Source of the DNA: Anaerolineae bacterium CG2_30_57_67
Lineage (GTDB): Bacteria; Chloroflexota; Anaerolineae; Anaerolineales; Villigracilaceae
Length of the DNA: 56,439 nucleotides
Direction: 5' to 3'
Assembly: GCA_001872455.1 (NCBI GenBank)
Contig: MNXJ01000053.1
Location: 1-56,439, forward strand
The translations under genes and the position numbers were made by a program. The notes beneath the pieces were generated by a model. The model did no database searches, was not told the origin of the DNA, and worked only from the letters and a program-made list of their open reading frames with translations. Positions 33,225 to 42,338 of this stretch are shown here, piece after piece; the first letter of the stretch is position 1; every line of letters starts with the position of its first letter.

Positions 33225-33941
33225 TTAGGGGATTTGCAGAACCTGGCCGACGGTTAGCGTGGTGGTGGCGCTCAGCCCATTGACGGTGGCAATGTTGACT
33301 GGGTCTACATCGCCGAATTTGCAGGCGATGCCAGAGAGCGTGTCACCGCTGTAGACGGTGTAGGTGGTTGGATGTGGTTTCAGTGCGCGGTCGGCGGGGA
33401 AGATGCCGGTTTGCGGAATTCTCAGCGTCAGGCCGGGTTGAAGAATTTGCCCGTCGCTTAACCCGTTGAGGGTCAGCAGTTCATCGGGATTGATGTTGAA
33501 GCGGCGCGCGATGCAATACGGGAATTCTCCCACGCTTAGGGTGTAGCTCGCCGGGCGCGAAACTGGGACGGTGGGGAAAGGCGTCACTGCCGCAGGCGGC
33601 TGAACAGCGGGCGCGCCAGCATCGGGTGTCAGGCTTGGCAGAGCGGTTGCTCCACCATCCAGCGGTGTGGTAAACGGCAATGGCGTGATGGCAATAGCCG
33701 GTGGCGTACCAGGTGTCCCGGGCGTACCCTGCCCAACCGACGGTAAACCACCCAGTTTTGCCAATTCCGTTTGGGTCGCCAGCTGTTCGATCATGCCCAT
33801 TCCGGGCGTAGCGGCTGAGGCCTGCGGAAACAAGGTTGTGGGTGTGATCACTGGCGCGGTGGATGCCCGCTGTGTGCAGGCCGATGCGCTTATCGCCAGA
33901 AATACCAAAACAAACAAACGAACTAACTTACTCGATTTCAT
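33225..33941 (-). CDS. LysM-domain lipoprotein
   Basis: 238 residues from ATG 33941, after GGAGGAGAAC; an earlier in-frame Met at 33953 overlaps that site. The N-terminus is a lipoprotein signal with lipobox SASAC (Cys22). A Pro/Thr-rich linker follows (about 25-125). Two LysM modules then occur, SYTLSVGEFPYCIARRFNIN and TYTVYSGDTLSGIACKFGDV, which bind peptidoglycan or similar glycans. Function: cell-surface attachment, partner unknown. A good promoter is at 33997-34025. Confidence 0.9.
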   Translation of the reverse strand: MKSSKLVRLFVLVFLAISASACTQRASTAPVITPTTLFPQASAATPGMGMIEQLATQTELAKLGGLPSVGQGTPGTPGTPPAIAITPLPFTTPLDGGATALPSLTPDAGAPAVQPPAAVTPFPTVPVSRPASYTLSVGEFPYCIARRFNINPDELLTLNGLSDGQILQPGLTLRIPQTGIFPADRALKPHPTTYTVYSGDTLSGIACKFGDVDPVNIATVNGLSATTTLTVGQVLQIP

Positions 33942-33996
33942 GTTCTCCTCCAAGCAAAGGGACGGCGAATAATCGTGGGTGTGGGTGGGCAGGGTG

Positions 33997-34025
33997 ATAC
34001 TAGCATAACCTTTCTAAAGCGTCAA
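33997..34025 (-). promoter_or_regulatory. Promoter for the LysM lipoprotein gene
   Basis: On the minus strand TTGACG (34025-34020) and TAGTAT (34002-33997) are separated by exactly 17 bases. The start codon is 55 bases beyond. It lies back to back with a plus-strand promoter at 34048-34076. Confidence 0.7.
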
Positions 34026-34047
34026 GTGACCGATTTTTCTGTCTGTT

Positions 34048-34076
34048 TTGACTGAACCTTTACCCCTTGTTAATCT
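34048..34076 (+). promoter_or_regulatory. Promoter for the small gene at 34121
   Basis: TTGACT (34048-34053) and TAATCT (34071-34076) with a 17-base spacer, 44 bases before the start codon. The two divergent -35 boxes are 22 bases apart, so one regulator could affect both genes. Confidence 0.6.
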
Positions 34077-34120
34077 TTTCATAAAATAGCCGCGCTACAC
34101 TTGAGCCAAAGGAATAAAAA

Positions 34121-34423
34121 ATGCTAACAATGACTGAAACTATTTTGGAACCCTTATGGAGCCGATTGCAAGAACCGGCACGTCCCAGCACCAAACCGGC
34201 TGATTTTCTGCTTCTGCTTTCTGCGCTGGATGAAGGCTGGCAAATTCTCGAAGCCGTGCGCTGGCTCCCGTTTAATGGGAATGATTCTGGCTTATATTTG
34301 GTGACCATTTTCCACCCGCGCGCGCTGTTGACACGCGCCATCAGCATTCGCCATGCGCCCGAGGTTGCTGCCTTGCTGAAGAATGAGTCTGTTATTCTGG
34401 TCAATACTCAACCAGGTGATTAA
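34121..34423 (+). CDS. Hypothetical protein, 100 residues
   Basis: No family recognised. Start preceded by AAAGGAATAAAA. Composition is ordinary soluble: LSALDEGWQILEAVRWLPFN in the centre and a hydrophobic C-terminal half with PRALLTRAISIRHAPEVAAL. It has its own promoter and ends with a 4-bp tail overlap with the CYTH gene on the other strand. Likely real because of promoter, ribosome-binding site and clean fit between neighbours. Confidence 0.65.
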   Translation: MLTMTETILEPLWSRLQEPARPSTKPADFLLLLSALDEGWQILEAVRWLPFNGNDSGLYLVTIFHPRALLTRAISIRHAPEVAALLKNESVILVNTQPGD

Positions 34424-35022
34424 TCGGCCAGCGTGACTTTCATATCAGAGGGGGCAAAAATTTGGTGGCTGAACGTGTCGAAGGTCAGGTCACGCGCCGT
34501 CAGCCCGCGCGCGCTTTTCAAATGCTGAAATAGCCCATGATAACTTTCGGCGCTGGCGGCGGCGGGATTCAGGCCGAGCCGCTGCGCCAGCCGGGCGATT
34601 TCTGCGGGGGTTTCGGCTTCAATTTCGACAAAATTTCCAAAGGGCAGTTCATCGAGGGTGATGCTGGCCGCTTCCAACTCGTACATGGCGCGGTATTTTT
34701 CGTAGGTGAAGAAAACCCGAAAGCCGAGGCCTTCCAGCAGGGCGCGGGTTTGCTCAAAATCGGAGACGCTGACTTCGATTTCCTGGCGGGTGGCGACGCC
34801 GTTGGCGCTGGTTTTGCCGCTTTTGAAGGTGAGGCGGGCTTCGTCGTAGCGGCGCAGGCGCAACACGTTGCGCTCGGTTTGCAGGCGGTTTTGTGCATCA
34901 TCGAAGCGCAGGTTGGTTTCCAACTGGCGTGGGACGCGGCAGACCGCGCCCAGGGTTTTGAGACGCGCTTCAATGGCGGGCAGGTTGTGGACGTAAAACT
35001 TGGATTCGATTTCGAGCGGCAT
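34420..35022 (-). CDS. CYTH-domain protein (class IV adenylate cyclase/thiamine-triphosphatase fold)
   Basis: 200 residues from ATG 35022. Further upstream codons would run through a palindromic repeat (35042-35081) and are not used. The signature ExExK is present at the very start (MPLEIESKF, Glu4, Glu6, Lys8), and later charged strands (RLRRYDEARLTFKSG, RQEIEVSVSD, TYEKYRAMYE, FVEIEAE) complete the tunnel. CYTH enzymes act on triphosphates; the substrate cannot be told. Last gene of the long minus-strand string. Confidence 0.85.
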   Translation of the reverse strand: MPLEIESKFYVHNLPAIEARLKTLGAVCRVPRQLETNLRFDDAQNRLQTERNVLRLRRYDEARLTFKSGKTSANGVATRQEIEVSVSDFEQTRALLEGLGFRVFFTYEKYRAMYELEAASITLDELPFGNFVEIEAETPAEIARLAQRLGLNPAAASAESYHGLFQHLKSARGLTARDLTFDTFSHQIFAPSDMKVTLAD

Positions 35023-35041
35023 TTTTTGGCCTGATGGGTGG

Positions 35042-35081
35042 GGCAAATCTCTGATTTGCCGCGCAAGCCAGAGGCTTGCGC
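35042..35081. repeat. REP-like double hairpin
   Basis: Two abutting perfect palindromes: GGCAAATC-TCT-GATTTGCC (35042-35060) and GCGCAAGCC-AGA-GGCTTGCGC (35061-35081). It lies in the 82-bp gap between the biotin carrier gene and the CYTH gene. Paired short palindromes of this sort are typical of REP elements. The GCAAGCC/GGCTTGC core recurs in the terminator at 20576-20607. Confidence 0.75.
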
Positions 35082-35104
35082 CACGGTACGGGTGGAAAAT
35101 TATT

Positions 35105-35602
35105 TCAGACAATGCTGAGCAGGTTGGCTTTTTGTTCGACCGTTTCGCCGGGTTTGACGCGGATGCGCTGGACGGTTCCGGCGCGCGGCGCTTTGAGTTC
35201 GTTCTGCATTTTCATCGATTCGAGGATGAGCAGGGTTTGCCCTTTTTCGACGGTCTGCCCATCGCTGACCAGGATGGCGACAACCAGCCCCGGCATGGGC
35301 GATTTCAGGTGGTATTCGCCGCCCGCGCCTTCTCCGCTGCCAGCGGCGGTTTTGAGCCGCTTTTCGCGCTCGTCCTCCACCGAAGCCTGGTAAAGCCGTC
35401 CGCGCAGCAGCACCTGCCAGTCGCGTTCATCGGGGTAGATGTAGGCTTCGTAGGATTTTCCGCCAATCAGCAGGGAAAAAACCGGCTGGCCGCTGACGGA
35501 TTGAAAATCCACCGCCAGTTCCTGCCCGTTGACGCGCACGCATTTTTCGTCCACGATTTCCACGTTAAATTCTTTGCCATCAATCGTTGTGATGTAGTTC
35601 AT
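35105..35602 (-). CDS. Biotin carboxyl carrier protein of acyl-CoA carboxylase
   Basis: 165 residues. The C-terminal biotinyl domain (about 95-165) contains ESMKMQNE with the biotin-accepting Lys131, and the turn SPMPGLVVAILVSDGQTVEK. The N-terminal part is a beta-rich BT-like segment as in propionyl-CoA type carriers. It transfers carboxybiotin between the biotin carboxylase and the carboxyltransferase encoded just upstream. Start preceded by GAAAAGAGAACTC on the minus strand, close to the end of the octamer repeat. Confidence 0.92.
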   Translation of the reverse strand: MNYITTIDGKEFNVEIVDEKCVRVNGQELAVDFQSVSGQPVFSLLIGGKSYEAYIYPDERDWQVLLRGRLYQASVEDEREKRLKTAAGSGEGAGGEYHLKSPMPGLVVAILVSDGQTVEKGQTLLILESMKMQNELKAPRAGTVQRIRVKPGETVEQKANLLSIV

Positions 35603-35611
35603 GAGTTCTCT

Positions 35612-35667
35612 TTTCGGTGTTCCGGTGTTCCGGTTGTCCGGTTATTCGGTTATTCGGTTGTCCGGTT
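35612..35667 (-). repeat. Octamer short tandem repeat (7 units) between accC-like and biotin carrier genes
   Basis: Seven 8-base units, consensus NTYCGGTT on the plus strand (AACCGRAN on the gene strand), in register without gaps. It adjoins the heptamer array at 35672-35706, so the 101-bp gap is almost entirely tandem repeat. Confidence 0.88.
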
Positions 35668-35671
35668 AAAT

Positions 35672-35706
35672 CTGATCACTGACAACTGACAACTAATCAC
35701 TGATTA
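35672..35706 (-). repeat. Heptamer short tandem repeat containing the biotin carboxylase stop codon
   Basis: Five 7-base units near CTGACAA on the plus strand. The biotin carboxylase stop TAA (35704-35706) lies in the last unit. On the gene strand the units read close to TTGTCAG, sharing the GTCAGT core with the array at 23665-23708. Confidence 0.85.
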
Positions 35707-37206
35707 CCGGTGCATGCGTTCCCAGCGGCCCACCCACTTCCAGTTGGAGGTGTCGCGGGCATTGCGCTGAACGAATTGCGCGGCGCGCTCGGTTTGCTCG
35801 TGGGCGGCCAGGGTGGCCAGCACGGCGGCGATTTTCATGGCTTCTTCGTCGCGTCCCTCCTGAATGGAGAAACGTTCTTCGATGAAGCGCGTGTCGTACT
35901 GCCCGCCCATGAAGCGGTGACTGTCCATCAGCATTTGGTGGAAGGGAATGTTGGTGCGCACGCCGACAATGCGAAATTCTTCCAGCGCGCGGCGCATACG
36001 CAAAATGGCCTGGGCGCGGGTTTCGCCCCAGACAATCAGTTTGGAAATCATCGGGTCGTAGTAGGGGCTGATTTCAAAGCCGGGGAAAACGCCCGTATCC
36101 ACGCGCACGCCGGGGCCGGTGGGGATGATGCTGTGGGTGATTTTCCCGGTGGAGGGCATGAATCCGTTAAACGGGTCTTCGGCGTTGATGCGGCATTCGA
36201 TGGCTGCGCCGTTGATTTTGACATCTTCCTGGCGGTATTGCAGCGGGCGTCCGCGCGCGATGCGCAGCTGCTCTTTGACGATGTCAATGCCGGTCACCAG
36301 TTCGGTGACGGGATGCTCAACCTGCAGGCGGGTGTTCATTTCCAAAAAATAAAAATTGCGGTCTTTGTCCACCAAAAATTCAATCGTGCCAGCGTTGACG
36401 TAGTTGACGGCTTGCGCGGCTTTGACGGCCACGTCGCCCATGCGGCGGCGCAGGTCTTCATCCATAAACGAGGAGGGTGATTCTTCCACTAGCTTTTGGT
36501 GGCGGCGCTGAATGGAACATTCGCGCTCGTTGAGGTGGATGACGTTGCCGTGTTCGTCGGCCAGAATCTGAAATTCGATGTGGCGCGCGCCTTCGACGAG
36601 TTTCTCCAGGTAGACGTTGCCGTCGCCGAAAGCGGATTCGGCCTCGCGGCGGGCCGATTTCAGCAGTTCGGGCATGGCCTCCAGCGAGGAGACCTCGCGC
36701 ATGCCTTTGCCGCCGCCGCCAGCGGTGGCTTTAATCAGCAGGGGAAAGCCAATTTTGGGGGCAATCGCCAGCAGGTCGGCGTCGCTCAGATTGCCGACAT
36801 CTTCCGTGCCGGGGACGACCGGCACGCCCGCCTTGCGCACCGTTTCGCGGGCGGTCATTTTGTCGCCCATGGCGGCGATGGAGGATGGGTTGGGGCCGAT
36901 GAAGGTGATGCCCGCGTCCAGGCAGGCCTGGGCAAAATCTCCGCGCTCGGCCAAAAATCCGTAGCCGGGGTGAATGGCGTCTGCGCCGGAGAGCCGGGCG
37001 ATTTCCAGAATTTTGTCCATGCGCAAATACGATTCGCGCGAGGGCGCCGGGCCAAGCAGATAGGCTTCATCGGCCAAGCGCACATGCAGGGCCTGCCGGT
37101 CGGCCTCGGAGAAGACGGCGACCGTTTCCAAGCCGACTTCGCGGCAGGCGCGGATGACGCGCACGGCAATTTCACCGCGATTGGCAATCAAAACTTTGTT
37201 GAACAT
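35704..37206 (-). CDS. Biotin carboxylase subunit of acyl-CoA carboxylase
   Basis: 500 residues from ATG 37206, after CAAAGGAGATTTC; an upstream Met at 37245 would add a tail encoded by repeat-flanking sequence. ATP-grasp enzyme that carboxylates biotin with bicarbonate. Visible are FNKVLIANRGEIAVRVIRAC, the glycine-rich ATP lid KATAGGGGKGMREV, the catalytic region HIEFQILADEHGNVIHLNER ECSIQRRHQK, and EMNTRLQVEHPVTE. It has about 50 residues beyond the usual AccC end. It probably works with the adjacent carboxyltransferase rather than in fatty acid synthesis. Confidence 0.94.
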   Translation of the reverse strand: MFNKVLIANRGEIAVRVIRACREVGLETVAVFSEADRQALHVRLADEAYLLGPAPSRESYLRMDKILEIARLSGADAIHPGYGFLAERGDFAQACLDAGITFIGPNPSSIAAMGDKMTARETVRKAGVPVVPGTEDVGNLSDADLLAIAPKIGFPLLIKATAGGGGKGMREVSSLEAMPELLKSARREAESAFGDGNVYLEKLVEGARHIEFQILADEHGNVIHLNERECSIQRRHQKLVEESPSSFMDEDLRRRMGDVAVKAAQAVNYVNAGTIEFLVDKDRNFYFLEMNTRLQVEHPVTELVTGIDIVKEQLRIARGRPLQYRQEDVKINGAAIECRINAEDPFNGFMPSTGKITHSIIPTGPGVRVDTGVFPGFEISPYYDPMISKLIVWGETRAQAILRMRRALEEFRIVGVRTNIPFHQMLMDSHRFMGGQYDTRFIEERFSIQEGRDEEAMKIAAVLATLAAHEQTERAAQFVQRNARDTSNWKWVGRWERMHR

Positions 37207-37230
37207 GAAATCTCCTTTGGCAGGGAGGAA

Positions 37231-37310
37231 GGAAACAAGGAACAAGGAAACAAGGAAACAAGGACTTGTCTACCTGTCTACTTGTTTACTTGTTTACTTA
37301 CTACTTCTCT
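37231..37310 (-). repeat. Octamer tandem repeat that folds on itself
   Basis: Left block (37231-37263): four units near GGAAACAA, one of 7 and three of 8 bases. Right block (37264-37310): six units near ACTTGTTT. The two blocks are complementary (AAACAAGGAAACAAG versus CTTGTTTACTTGTTT, 14 of 15 pairs), giving a long hairpin in the 119-bp gap between the carboxyltransferase and biotin carboxylase genes. Confidence 0.88.
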
Positions 37311-37325
37311 GCTTTCTACCTTCTC

Positions 37326-38867
37326 TTACAGCGGAATGTTGCCGTGTTTTTTGGCCGGGTTGGCGTCGCGCTTGTTTTGCAGCATTTCGAGGGCGTTAAT
37401 CAGGCGCGCGCGGGTTTCGCGCGGTTCAATCACATCGTCAATGTAGCCGCGTTCCGCCGCCACAAACGGGTTGGCGAATTTTTCGCGGTATTCCTGCACC
37501 AACTCGGCTTTACGCGCCGCCGGGTCTTCGGCTTTTTCCAATTCCTTGCGGAAGACGATGTTGACCGCGCCCTCCGGCCCCATGACGGCGATTTCGGCAT
37601 TCGGCCAGGCCAGGTTCACGTCGCCGCGAATGTGCTTGGACGACATGACGCAGTAGGCGCCGCCGTAGGCTTTGCGGGTGATGACGGTTAATTTGGGTAC
37701 GGTTGCCTCGCAGTAGGCGTAGAGCAATTTTGCGCCAGAGCGGATGATGCCGCCGTGTTCCTGCGTCACGCCCGGCATGAAACCGGGCACATCTTCAAAG
37801 GTGATGATCGGCACGTTGAACGAATCGCAGAAACGAATGAAGCGCGCCGCCTTCTCGCTGGCGTCAATATCCAGCACACCGGCCAGCACCGCCGGTTGAT
37901 TGGCGACAATCCCCGCGCTGTGACCGCCGAGGCGGGCAAAACCGACCACCACGTTCATGCCGTAATTTTCGTGAATTTCGAAAAATTCGCCGTTGTCCAT
38001 CACCAGCCGAATCACGTCCTTGATGTCGTAGGGTTTGCCAGCGTCGGCTGGCACAATCGAATCGAGCGCCGCGTCCGCGCGCAGCGGGTCGTCGCCGGTG
38101 TTGACGTAGGGCGGGTCTTCCATATTATTCTGCGGCAGATAGCCCAGCACTTTTCGAATCAGGTAGAGCGTGTCGGCTTCGCTGTCGGCGGCCACATGGC
38201 ACACGCCCGATTTTTCGCTGTGGACGCTGGCGCCGCCCAGGTCTTCAAAGGAAACTTCCTCGTGCGTCACGGTTTTGACCACTTCGGGCCCGGTGACGAA
38301 CATGTACGACGAGCCGCGTGTCATGAAAATCAAATCGGTCAGCGCCGGAGAATAGACCGCGCCGCCAGCGCAGGGCCCCATGATGGCCGAAATTTGCGGG
38401 ATGACGCCGCTGGCAAGCGTATTTTGCAGGAAAATATCCGAGTAGCCGGCCAGAGAAACCACGCCTTCCTGAATGCGCGCCCCGCCCGAATCGTTCAGCC
38501 CAATCATCGGCGCGCCGTTTTTCATGGCCATCTTCATAATTTTGACGATTTTTTCGGCGTGAACTTCGCCCAACGAGCCGCCAAAAACAGTGAAATCTTG
38601 CGAGTAGACATATACCAGCCGCCCGTCAATCGTTCCCCAACCGGTGACGACACTGTCGCCGGTGTATTTTTGTTTTTCCAGGCCGAAATCATGCGTGCGG
38701 TGCACGACAAACGGGTCAATTTCGCGGAAGGAGCCTTTATCCAGCAGCAGGTCAATCCGCTCACGGGCGGTCAATTTTCCGCGCGCGTGCTGCGCCTCGA
38801 TGCGTTCCGCCCCGCCTCCCAGGCGTGATTTTGCGCGGCGCTCGTGTAAACTTTTTGTCTGGCTCAT
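37326..38867 (-). CDS. Acyl-CoA carboxyltransferase (propionyl-CoA carboxylase beta type)
   Basis: 513 residues from ATG 38867, after GAGGAGAACAA. Two crotonase-like halves: [20 protein letters not shown] with [14 protein letters not shown] and [20 protein letters not shown] in the first, [40 protein letters not shown] and [13 protein letters not shown] in the second, ending KKHGNIPL as in PccB. It moves the carboxyl group from biotin to an acyl-CoA, most likely propionyl-CoA; methylcrotonyl-CoA cannot be excluded. Its first bases overlap the previous gene's stop (ATGA). Confidence 0.92.
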   Translation of the reverse strand: MSQTKSLHERRAKSRLGGGAERIEAQHARGKLTARERIDLLLDKGSFREIDPFVVHRTHDFGLEKQKYTGDSVVTGWGTIDGRLVYVYSQDFTVFGGSLGEVHAEKIVKIMKMAMKNGAPMIGLNDSGGARIQEGVVSLAGYSDIFLQNTLASGVIPQISAIMGPCAGGAVYSPALTDLIFMTRGSSYMFVTGPEVVKTVTHEEVSFEDLGGASVHSEKSGVCHVAADSEADTLYLIRKVLGYLPQNNMEDPPYVNTGDDPLRADAALDSIVPADAGKPYDIKDVIRLVMDNGEFFEIHENYGMNVVVGFARLGGHSAGIVANQPAVLAGVLDIDASEKAARFIRFCDSFNVPIITFEDVPGFMPGVTQEHGGIIRSGAKLLYAYCEATVPKLTVITRKAYGGAYCVMSSKHIRGDVNLAWPNAEIAVMGPEGAVNIVFRKELEKAEDPAARKAELVQEYREKFANPFVAAERGYIDDVIEPRETRARLINALEMLQNKRDANPAKKHGNIPL

Positions 38868-39256
38868 TTGTTCTCCTCTTTGGCCGCCATCAGAAAAAGG
38901 GCTGTCACCAATAGAAATACAGAAATGGATGTTATCACACTGAACGGCAAGTTTTTGGCCGGAGAATCTTGCAGGCTGAGGCGCTCGAACCAGTAAAAGG
39001 CAAAATACACCAGGCTGAGCAGAATTCCGGCAACTGGGGCCGGTTTCCAGCCTTTTGACTGCGCCCCAAACAGAATGAAAAGTGTCAGGCTCCAGCCCAG
39101 GCCGCTTGCCGCCAGGTAAAGCGGGTCGGCGCCCAGGTGTTGCAGGGTTTGCCAGTTTTGCAGCGCGGCCAAAAAGCGCACGAAATTCCAGGACGAGAAC
39201 AGAAACACTGGCACGCTGGAAATGGTTGCGAAAATTCGAGGCTGGGGTGTTTTCAT
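38864..39256 (-). CDS. Hypothetical four-helix membrane protein
   Basis: 130 residues, with hydrophobic segments near residues 8-28, 43-66, 72-90 and 104-124. No family recognised. It overlaps both neighbours by four bases as ATGA (39253-39256 and 38864-38867), so it is translated in series between a glycosyltransferase gene and the carboxyltransferase gene. Possibly a partner of the glycosyltransferase, but this is only position. Confidence 0.75.
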   Translation of the reverse strand: MKTPQPRIFATISSVPVFLFSSWNFVRFLAALQNWQTLQHLGADPLYLAASGLGWSLTLFILFGAQSKGWKPAPVAGILLSLVYFAFYWFERLSLQDSPAKNLPFSVITSISVFLLVTALFLMAAKEENK

Positions 39257-41313
39257 GGGAGAAACCGCAAAATTTGTTTGCCGCCGTAGACCGGCGCGCC
39301 CGGCAGTGGTTCCAGGTGACCATTGAATTGCCGCGCGTAGGGCTCGGTTTGCGTCAGAATTTCGGGGTTGGCGAAGATGTAATCCAGCCCCATGGCGGAG
39401 AGAAATTCGGCGCCCTGGCCGTTTTGGCTGGCCTGGAAGTAGGCGTAACTGTTAATCAGCCCGTCGAGGTTGATGATGGTGCGGCCCTGGATGAAGTAGC
39501 CGACATTGCCGCCGCCGGTCATGCCGATGCGCGCGCCGGGCTCGGTGTTTTGTTCCAGCAGAGGAACCATGTCGAGGTAGGCTTGCCCGGCGTACTGCGC
39601 GTCTGAGAGCGGCATGCGCGCCGTCAGGGCGAAGGCAAAATTCCAGGCCAGGCTCAGGCTGAGGGCCAGCGAGACGCCCCAGGCCAGGCTTTTCGTCAGG
39701 CGCGGAAAGGGCAGCAGGCGCAGGGCAAAATCCGTCAGCGCGGCCAGCAAAATCAGCCCGGCGAGAATTTCCAGCACCCAGTACCATTCCTGTTTTCCGC
39801 CGTAGGGCAGGGCGCCGTAAAAAAAGACGTGCAATTCGGCGGCCATCAACAAGGGGAACAGGCCGAGACGCGCCAAAACCGGCAGATTCTGCTTGCGGCG
39901 GGCGAAAATGAGCGCCAGCGCCAGCAGTGCGGCGAAAAACAGCGTCCACAAAAAGGTGGTGTTGGTCAGGCTGTTCAGGCGCGCGGCGAGAGATTCGGAA
40001 AGGCTGAAGAGCGTTTTGAGCCAGGGATTCCAGGCGGCGCTGAAGTGCGGGTCGAGGCCAAAAATGTCGAGCGCGGTTTTGGCTTCGCCGCCGTAAATGT
40101 CGTGACGCAGCAGACCCCACCAGCGTTTGATTTGCCCGGAAACCGGCATGAACGTGCCAAAGGCCAGCCGGTTGTAGAGCAGGTAGCCGCCCAGCGTCGC
40201 GCCCAGCGGGCCGAAGTAGGCGAGCGCATCCGCCAGCCAGCCGCGCCAGGCGGAGCGCAATTCTGTCAGCGGCGATTTTTGCTCTTCGGGCGGCATGGCA
40301 GGCCACGGGGAGAAAAATCCAAGCCCCAGCCGGAACCCCAGGCTGAGCGGCAGGGAGATGCCCAGGGCGAGCAGCGGCGCACTGCGCGGAATTTCCAGCC
40401 CGAAAAGCAGAGTCAGTGCCAGAACGCTGGTGTTGGCAGCCACGCTTCCCAGCGCGGTTTTGGCCGTCAGCGCCAGAAGATTTTGTCCTTTGGGGTGCTG
40501 GTACAGGCCGAGAAAATAAAAAATCAGGCTTTGCAGGCCGAAGGCCAGCGCGGCGGCCAGCAGGGTGGCGCTGGAAAAAACAGGCAGGTAATTTGGCAAA
40601 CTGGTGCGCTGTAAAACGGCCAGCACATACGCGCTGAGGCTGATGAACAGGTCGGCCAGCAGCAGTTTGGGCAGGGCGCTGCCGCGCAAGACAAGCCACA
40701 GGCCGAGAACCAGTACCAGGTAAATGCTGTCGAGGCGGCTGAAGAGGGTCAGGCAGGCGGCGGCGGAAAGCCAGAGCAGGCTGCGCCGGTTGGAAGCGGC
40801 CTGGTAGCGTTGCAGCGCCGTCAGCAAAAGAATCAGGCTGAAGGCCAGCAGGCCGGTTTCCAGCCCCATTTGGGTGATGGTGTTGTGCAGGGTTAAATCC
40901 AGGGTGAAAAAACTGGTTGCCAGAACGGCGATGGCCGGCGTCAGGCTGCGCCGCAGCAGGCGGTAGAGCAGCACGCCGCTGGCCGCGCTGAGCGCCGCCT
41001 GCACCAGAATCACAATCCGCAGGGGCAAAATCAAGTCGAAACGCGCCAGCGCAAAAATGGGGACGCAAATCAGCAGCCAGAGCGGGTGATAGCCGTTGGT
41101 CAGGTTGAGGCCGTCAAAGGTGGAACCCAACCCCTGGCTGATATTTTGCGCGACTTTGAAGTAGTAGTAGGCGTCATCACGCAGAAACCAGCGCATGGGC
41201 AGGAAATGCGACCCGGCCAGGGATGCGTATAGATGAACGCCCAGCACCAGGCTGGCGAGGGCAATTTCAAAAAGGGGCAAAGTGCGCAGGCGGCTCAGTT
41301 TCAAAGGCGTCAA
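39253..41313 (-). CDS. Family 39-like membrane glycosyltransferase (first)
   Basis: 686 residues, about ten or more membrane helices and a short soluble C-terminal part (about 590-686). The first extracytoplasmic loop has [20 protein letters not shown], with the acidic pair expected at the active site of GT-C enzymes, then [10 protein letters not shown]. Such enzymes use lipid-linked sugars to glycosylate proteins or lipids outside the cell. Acceptor unknown. Linked by ATGA overlaps to the genes on both sides. Confidence 0.8.
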   Translation of the reverse strand: MTPLKLSRLRTLPLFEIALASLVLGVHLYASLAGSHFLPMRWFLRDDAYYYFKVAQNISQGLGSTFDGLNLTNGYHPLWLLICVPIFALARFDLILPLRIVILVQAALSAASGVLLYRLLRRSLTPAIAVLATSFFTLDLTLHNTITQMGLETGLLAFSLILLLTALQRYQAASNRRSLLWLSAAACLTLFSRLDSIYLVLVLGLWLVLRGSALPKLLLADLFISLSAYVLAVLQRTSLPNYLPVFSSATLLAAALAFGLQSLIFYFLGLYQHPKGQNLLALTAKTALGSVAANTSVLALTLLFGLEIPRSAPLLALGISLPLSLGFRLGLGFFSPWPAMPPEEQKSPLTELRSAWRGWLADALAYFGPLGATLGGYLLYNRLAFGTFMPVSGQIKRWWGLLRHDIYGGEAKTALDIFGLDPHFSAAWNPWLKTLFSLSESLAARLNSLTNTTFLWTLFFAALLALALIFARRKQNLPVLARLGLFPLLMAAELHVFFYGALPYGGKQEWYWVLEILAGLILLAALTDFALRLLPFPRLTKSLAWGVSLALSLSLAWNFAFALTARMPLSDAQYAGQAYLDMVPLLEQNTEPGARIGMTGGGNVGYFIQGRTIINLDGLINSYAYFQASQNGQGAEFLSAMGLDYIFANPEILTQTEPYARQFNGHLEPLPGAPVYGGKQILRFLP

Positions 41314-42338
41314 ATCTCCAGGGTGATTTTTCCCAACTGTTGGCCGCGCGCCAGGCGTTCCTGGGCGGCGCGCGCCTCGCGCAGCGGAAAGGAACGGTCG
41401 AGCGCCGGGCGCAGGCGGCCTGCCGTCACCAGGCGCATCACCTCGTGGTAATCGGCCAGCGTCCCCATGGTGGAGCCGAGCAGCGAAAGATGTTTGCTAA
41501 AAACAAAGCGGTTGTCAATTTCAACCAGCGGCCCGCCGGTGTTGCCGACCGTCACAATGCGCCCGCCTTTGGCCGCCGCGCGCAGCGAAAGCGGGTAGGT
41601 TACGCCGACATTGTCCACAATCACCTCGGCGCCGCGTTTTTCCGTCAACGTAAAAACGGCCTTGTGCCATTCGGGGGTTTGCTGGCGGTTGATGAGTTCA
41701 TCCGCGCCCAGGCTTTTCGCCAGGGAAAGTTTTTCCTCGTCCGAGCCGATGACGATGACGCGCGCGCCGAGGAATTTGGCAATCTGGATGCTGGCGGTGT
41801 TGACTCCGCCGGAAGCGCCGACCACGACGACGGTTTCGCCCGCTGAAAGCGCGGCGCGCCGGGTGAGCGAGTGCCAGGCTGTCAGGAAAATTAGCCCGGC
41901 GGCGGCGGCGACCCGAAAATCGAAACCTGGCGGCAGGCGGAAAAGTTGCCGCGCTGGGACGCTGACAAATTCGGCGTAGGTGCCGCGCCGGGTTTCGCCG
42001 AGCAGCTGCCAGCGGGCGCAGCGATTGTCGTTGCCGCGCAAACATTCGGCGCATTCGCCGCAGCCGAGGTTGGCGTTGATCGCCACCGGTTCGCCAATTT
42101 CCCAGCCGTTGACGCCCTCGCCCAGTTCGGCCACTTCACCCGCGCCATCCGCGCCGGGAATGTGAGGGTACTGCAGTTTGATGCCCGGCCAACCGGCGCG
42201 TACCCACAAATCCAGCCGGTTCAGGCTGGCGGCGCGCAGGCGCACTAAAATTTCGCCGGGGGCGGGCTGGGGGCTGGGAAAATCAGTGTATTCCAGCACT
42301 TCGGGCCCGCCGTGCTGGTGAAAGAGAATTGTTTTCAT
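41310..42338 (-). CDS. Zinc-type alcohol dehydrogenase / quinone oxidoreductase-like protein
   Basis: 342 residues, medium-chain dehydrogenase. The catalytic domain has GADGAGEVAELGEGVNGWEI and a structural-zinc lobe LGCGECAECLRGNDNRCARW with four cysteines. The cofactor Rossmann motif is VVVGASGGVNTASIQIAKFL. NADP(H) or NAD(H) and the substrate cannot be told. Both ends overlap neighbours by 4 bp, placing a soluble oxidoreductase between two glycosyltransferase genes. Confidence 0.88.
   Translation of the reverse strand: MKTILFHQHGGPEVLEYTDFPSPQPAPGEILVRLRAASLNRLDLWVRAGWPGIKLQYPHIPGADGAGEVAELGEGVNGWEIGEPVAINANLGCGECAECLRGNDNRCARWQLLGETRRGTYAEFVSVPARQLFRLPPGFDFRVAAAAGLIFLTAWHSLTRRAALSAGETVVVVGASGGVNTASIQIAKFLGARVIVIGSDEEKLSLAKSLGADELINRQQTPEWHKAVFTLTEKRGAEVIVDNVGVTYPLSLRAAAKGGRIVTVGNTGGPLVEIDNRFVFSKHLSLLGSTMGTLADYHEVMRLVTAGRLRPALDRSFPLREARAAQERLARGQQLGKITLEI

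Noticed and set aside
35612-35706. CRISPR array
   Set aside because: Units are 7-8 bases with no spacers between them; no cas genes are present.
38868-39323. N-terminal extension of the carboxyltransferase gene
   Set aside because: It would overlay the small membrane protein gene in another frame; ATG 38867 has a strong ribosome-binding site and the family start.
39452-41068. 538-codon alternative frame inside the first glycosyltransferase gene
   Set aside because: Same strand, shifted frame; composition is Arg/Ala/Pro-rich as expected for a shadow frame, while the chosen frame has membrane helices and the acidic GT-C loop.
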